DNA of 5,678 nt, from contig JAIVHC010000222.1 in the NCBI GenBank assembly GCA_020201305.1, positions 1-5,678 on the forward strand, read 5' to 3'. The number at the start of each line of letters is the position of its first letter. The stretch's first letter is position 1. The translations under genes and the position numbers were made by a program. Source of the stretch: Geobacteraceae bacterium (GTDB lineage: Bacteria > Desulfobacterota > Desulfuromonadia > Desulfuromonadales > Desulfuromonadaceae). This document shows positions 5,618-5,678 of this stretch, piece after piece. The notes under the pieces were generated by a model that was given only the letters and a program-made list of their open reading frames with translations, did not search any database and had not been told where the DNA came from.

Positions 5618-5678
5618 CGGATCTGGTTCAAATTTGCTCTAAGCGCTCTGCAAGCCAGACCGTTATTATCGCTTCGCG
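5618..5678. other. Window edge, nothing recognised
   Basis: No open frame, repeat or promoter is convincing in these last 61 bases. They may hold the edge of the next gene. Confidence 0.4.

Noticed and set aside
5281..5631. Open frame of 116 codons on the minus strand across the repeats
   Set aside because: Its translation is the repeat read twice (FSVETLHATSLQ recurs) and low-complexity proline/threonine stretches; there is no RBS or domain.

Overview
The window looks like a piece of a Gram-negative, anaerobically respiring bacterium. It carries a membrane-anchored cytochrome c nitrite reductase locus (nrfH-nrfA), an outer-membrane beta-barrel relic, a sigma54-dependent activator and cyclic-di-GMP signalling. 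An nrfHA pair beside a sigma54 enhancer-binding protein is best known from sulfate-reducing and metal-reducing Deltaproteobacteria. That lineage is my inference; nothing here fixes a genus.

Layout: (1) 2-610 (+) is the C-terminal part of a PAS-GGDEF diguanylate cyclase that enters from the left edge. It converges on and overlaps by 43 bp a small HD-domain phosphohydrolase (568-1014, -). (2) 1111-3533 (-) is a respiratory operon in decay. In transcription order it holds a remnant of an outer-membrane porin (alginate-export-like; 5' end missing, one nonsense codon, one frameshift), an apparently intact tetraheme nrfH, and an nrfA that has lost about 40 codons including the second haem site and changes frame at the junction. 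(3) 3565-3727 is an unusually clear control region: a -24/-12 sigma54 promoter with two palindromic enhancer sites centred near -132 and -164. (4) 3765-5150 (-) encodes a PAS / sigma54-AAA+ / Fis-HTH activator. (5) 5186-5205 is a third, perfect copy of the same palindrome (ATGTTACC-N4-GGTAACAT) just upstream of the activator's own start. (6) 5213-5617 is non-coding and holds two direct copies (223 bp apart) of a hairpin-rich repeat, each with a perfect 28-bp palindrome; a 24-bp inverted repeat brackets the second palindrome. (7) 5618-5678 shows nothing I recognise.

How it fits together: the activator probably senses a signal through its PAS domain, binds the paired palindromes, loops onto sigma54 polymerase and drives porin-nrfH-nrfA for nitrite reduction to ammonium. 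The third palindrome would let it control itself. The regulatory circuit and nrfH look intact while porin and nrfA are broken. This is either recent loss of nitrite ammonification or a damaged assembly; the reads would decide.
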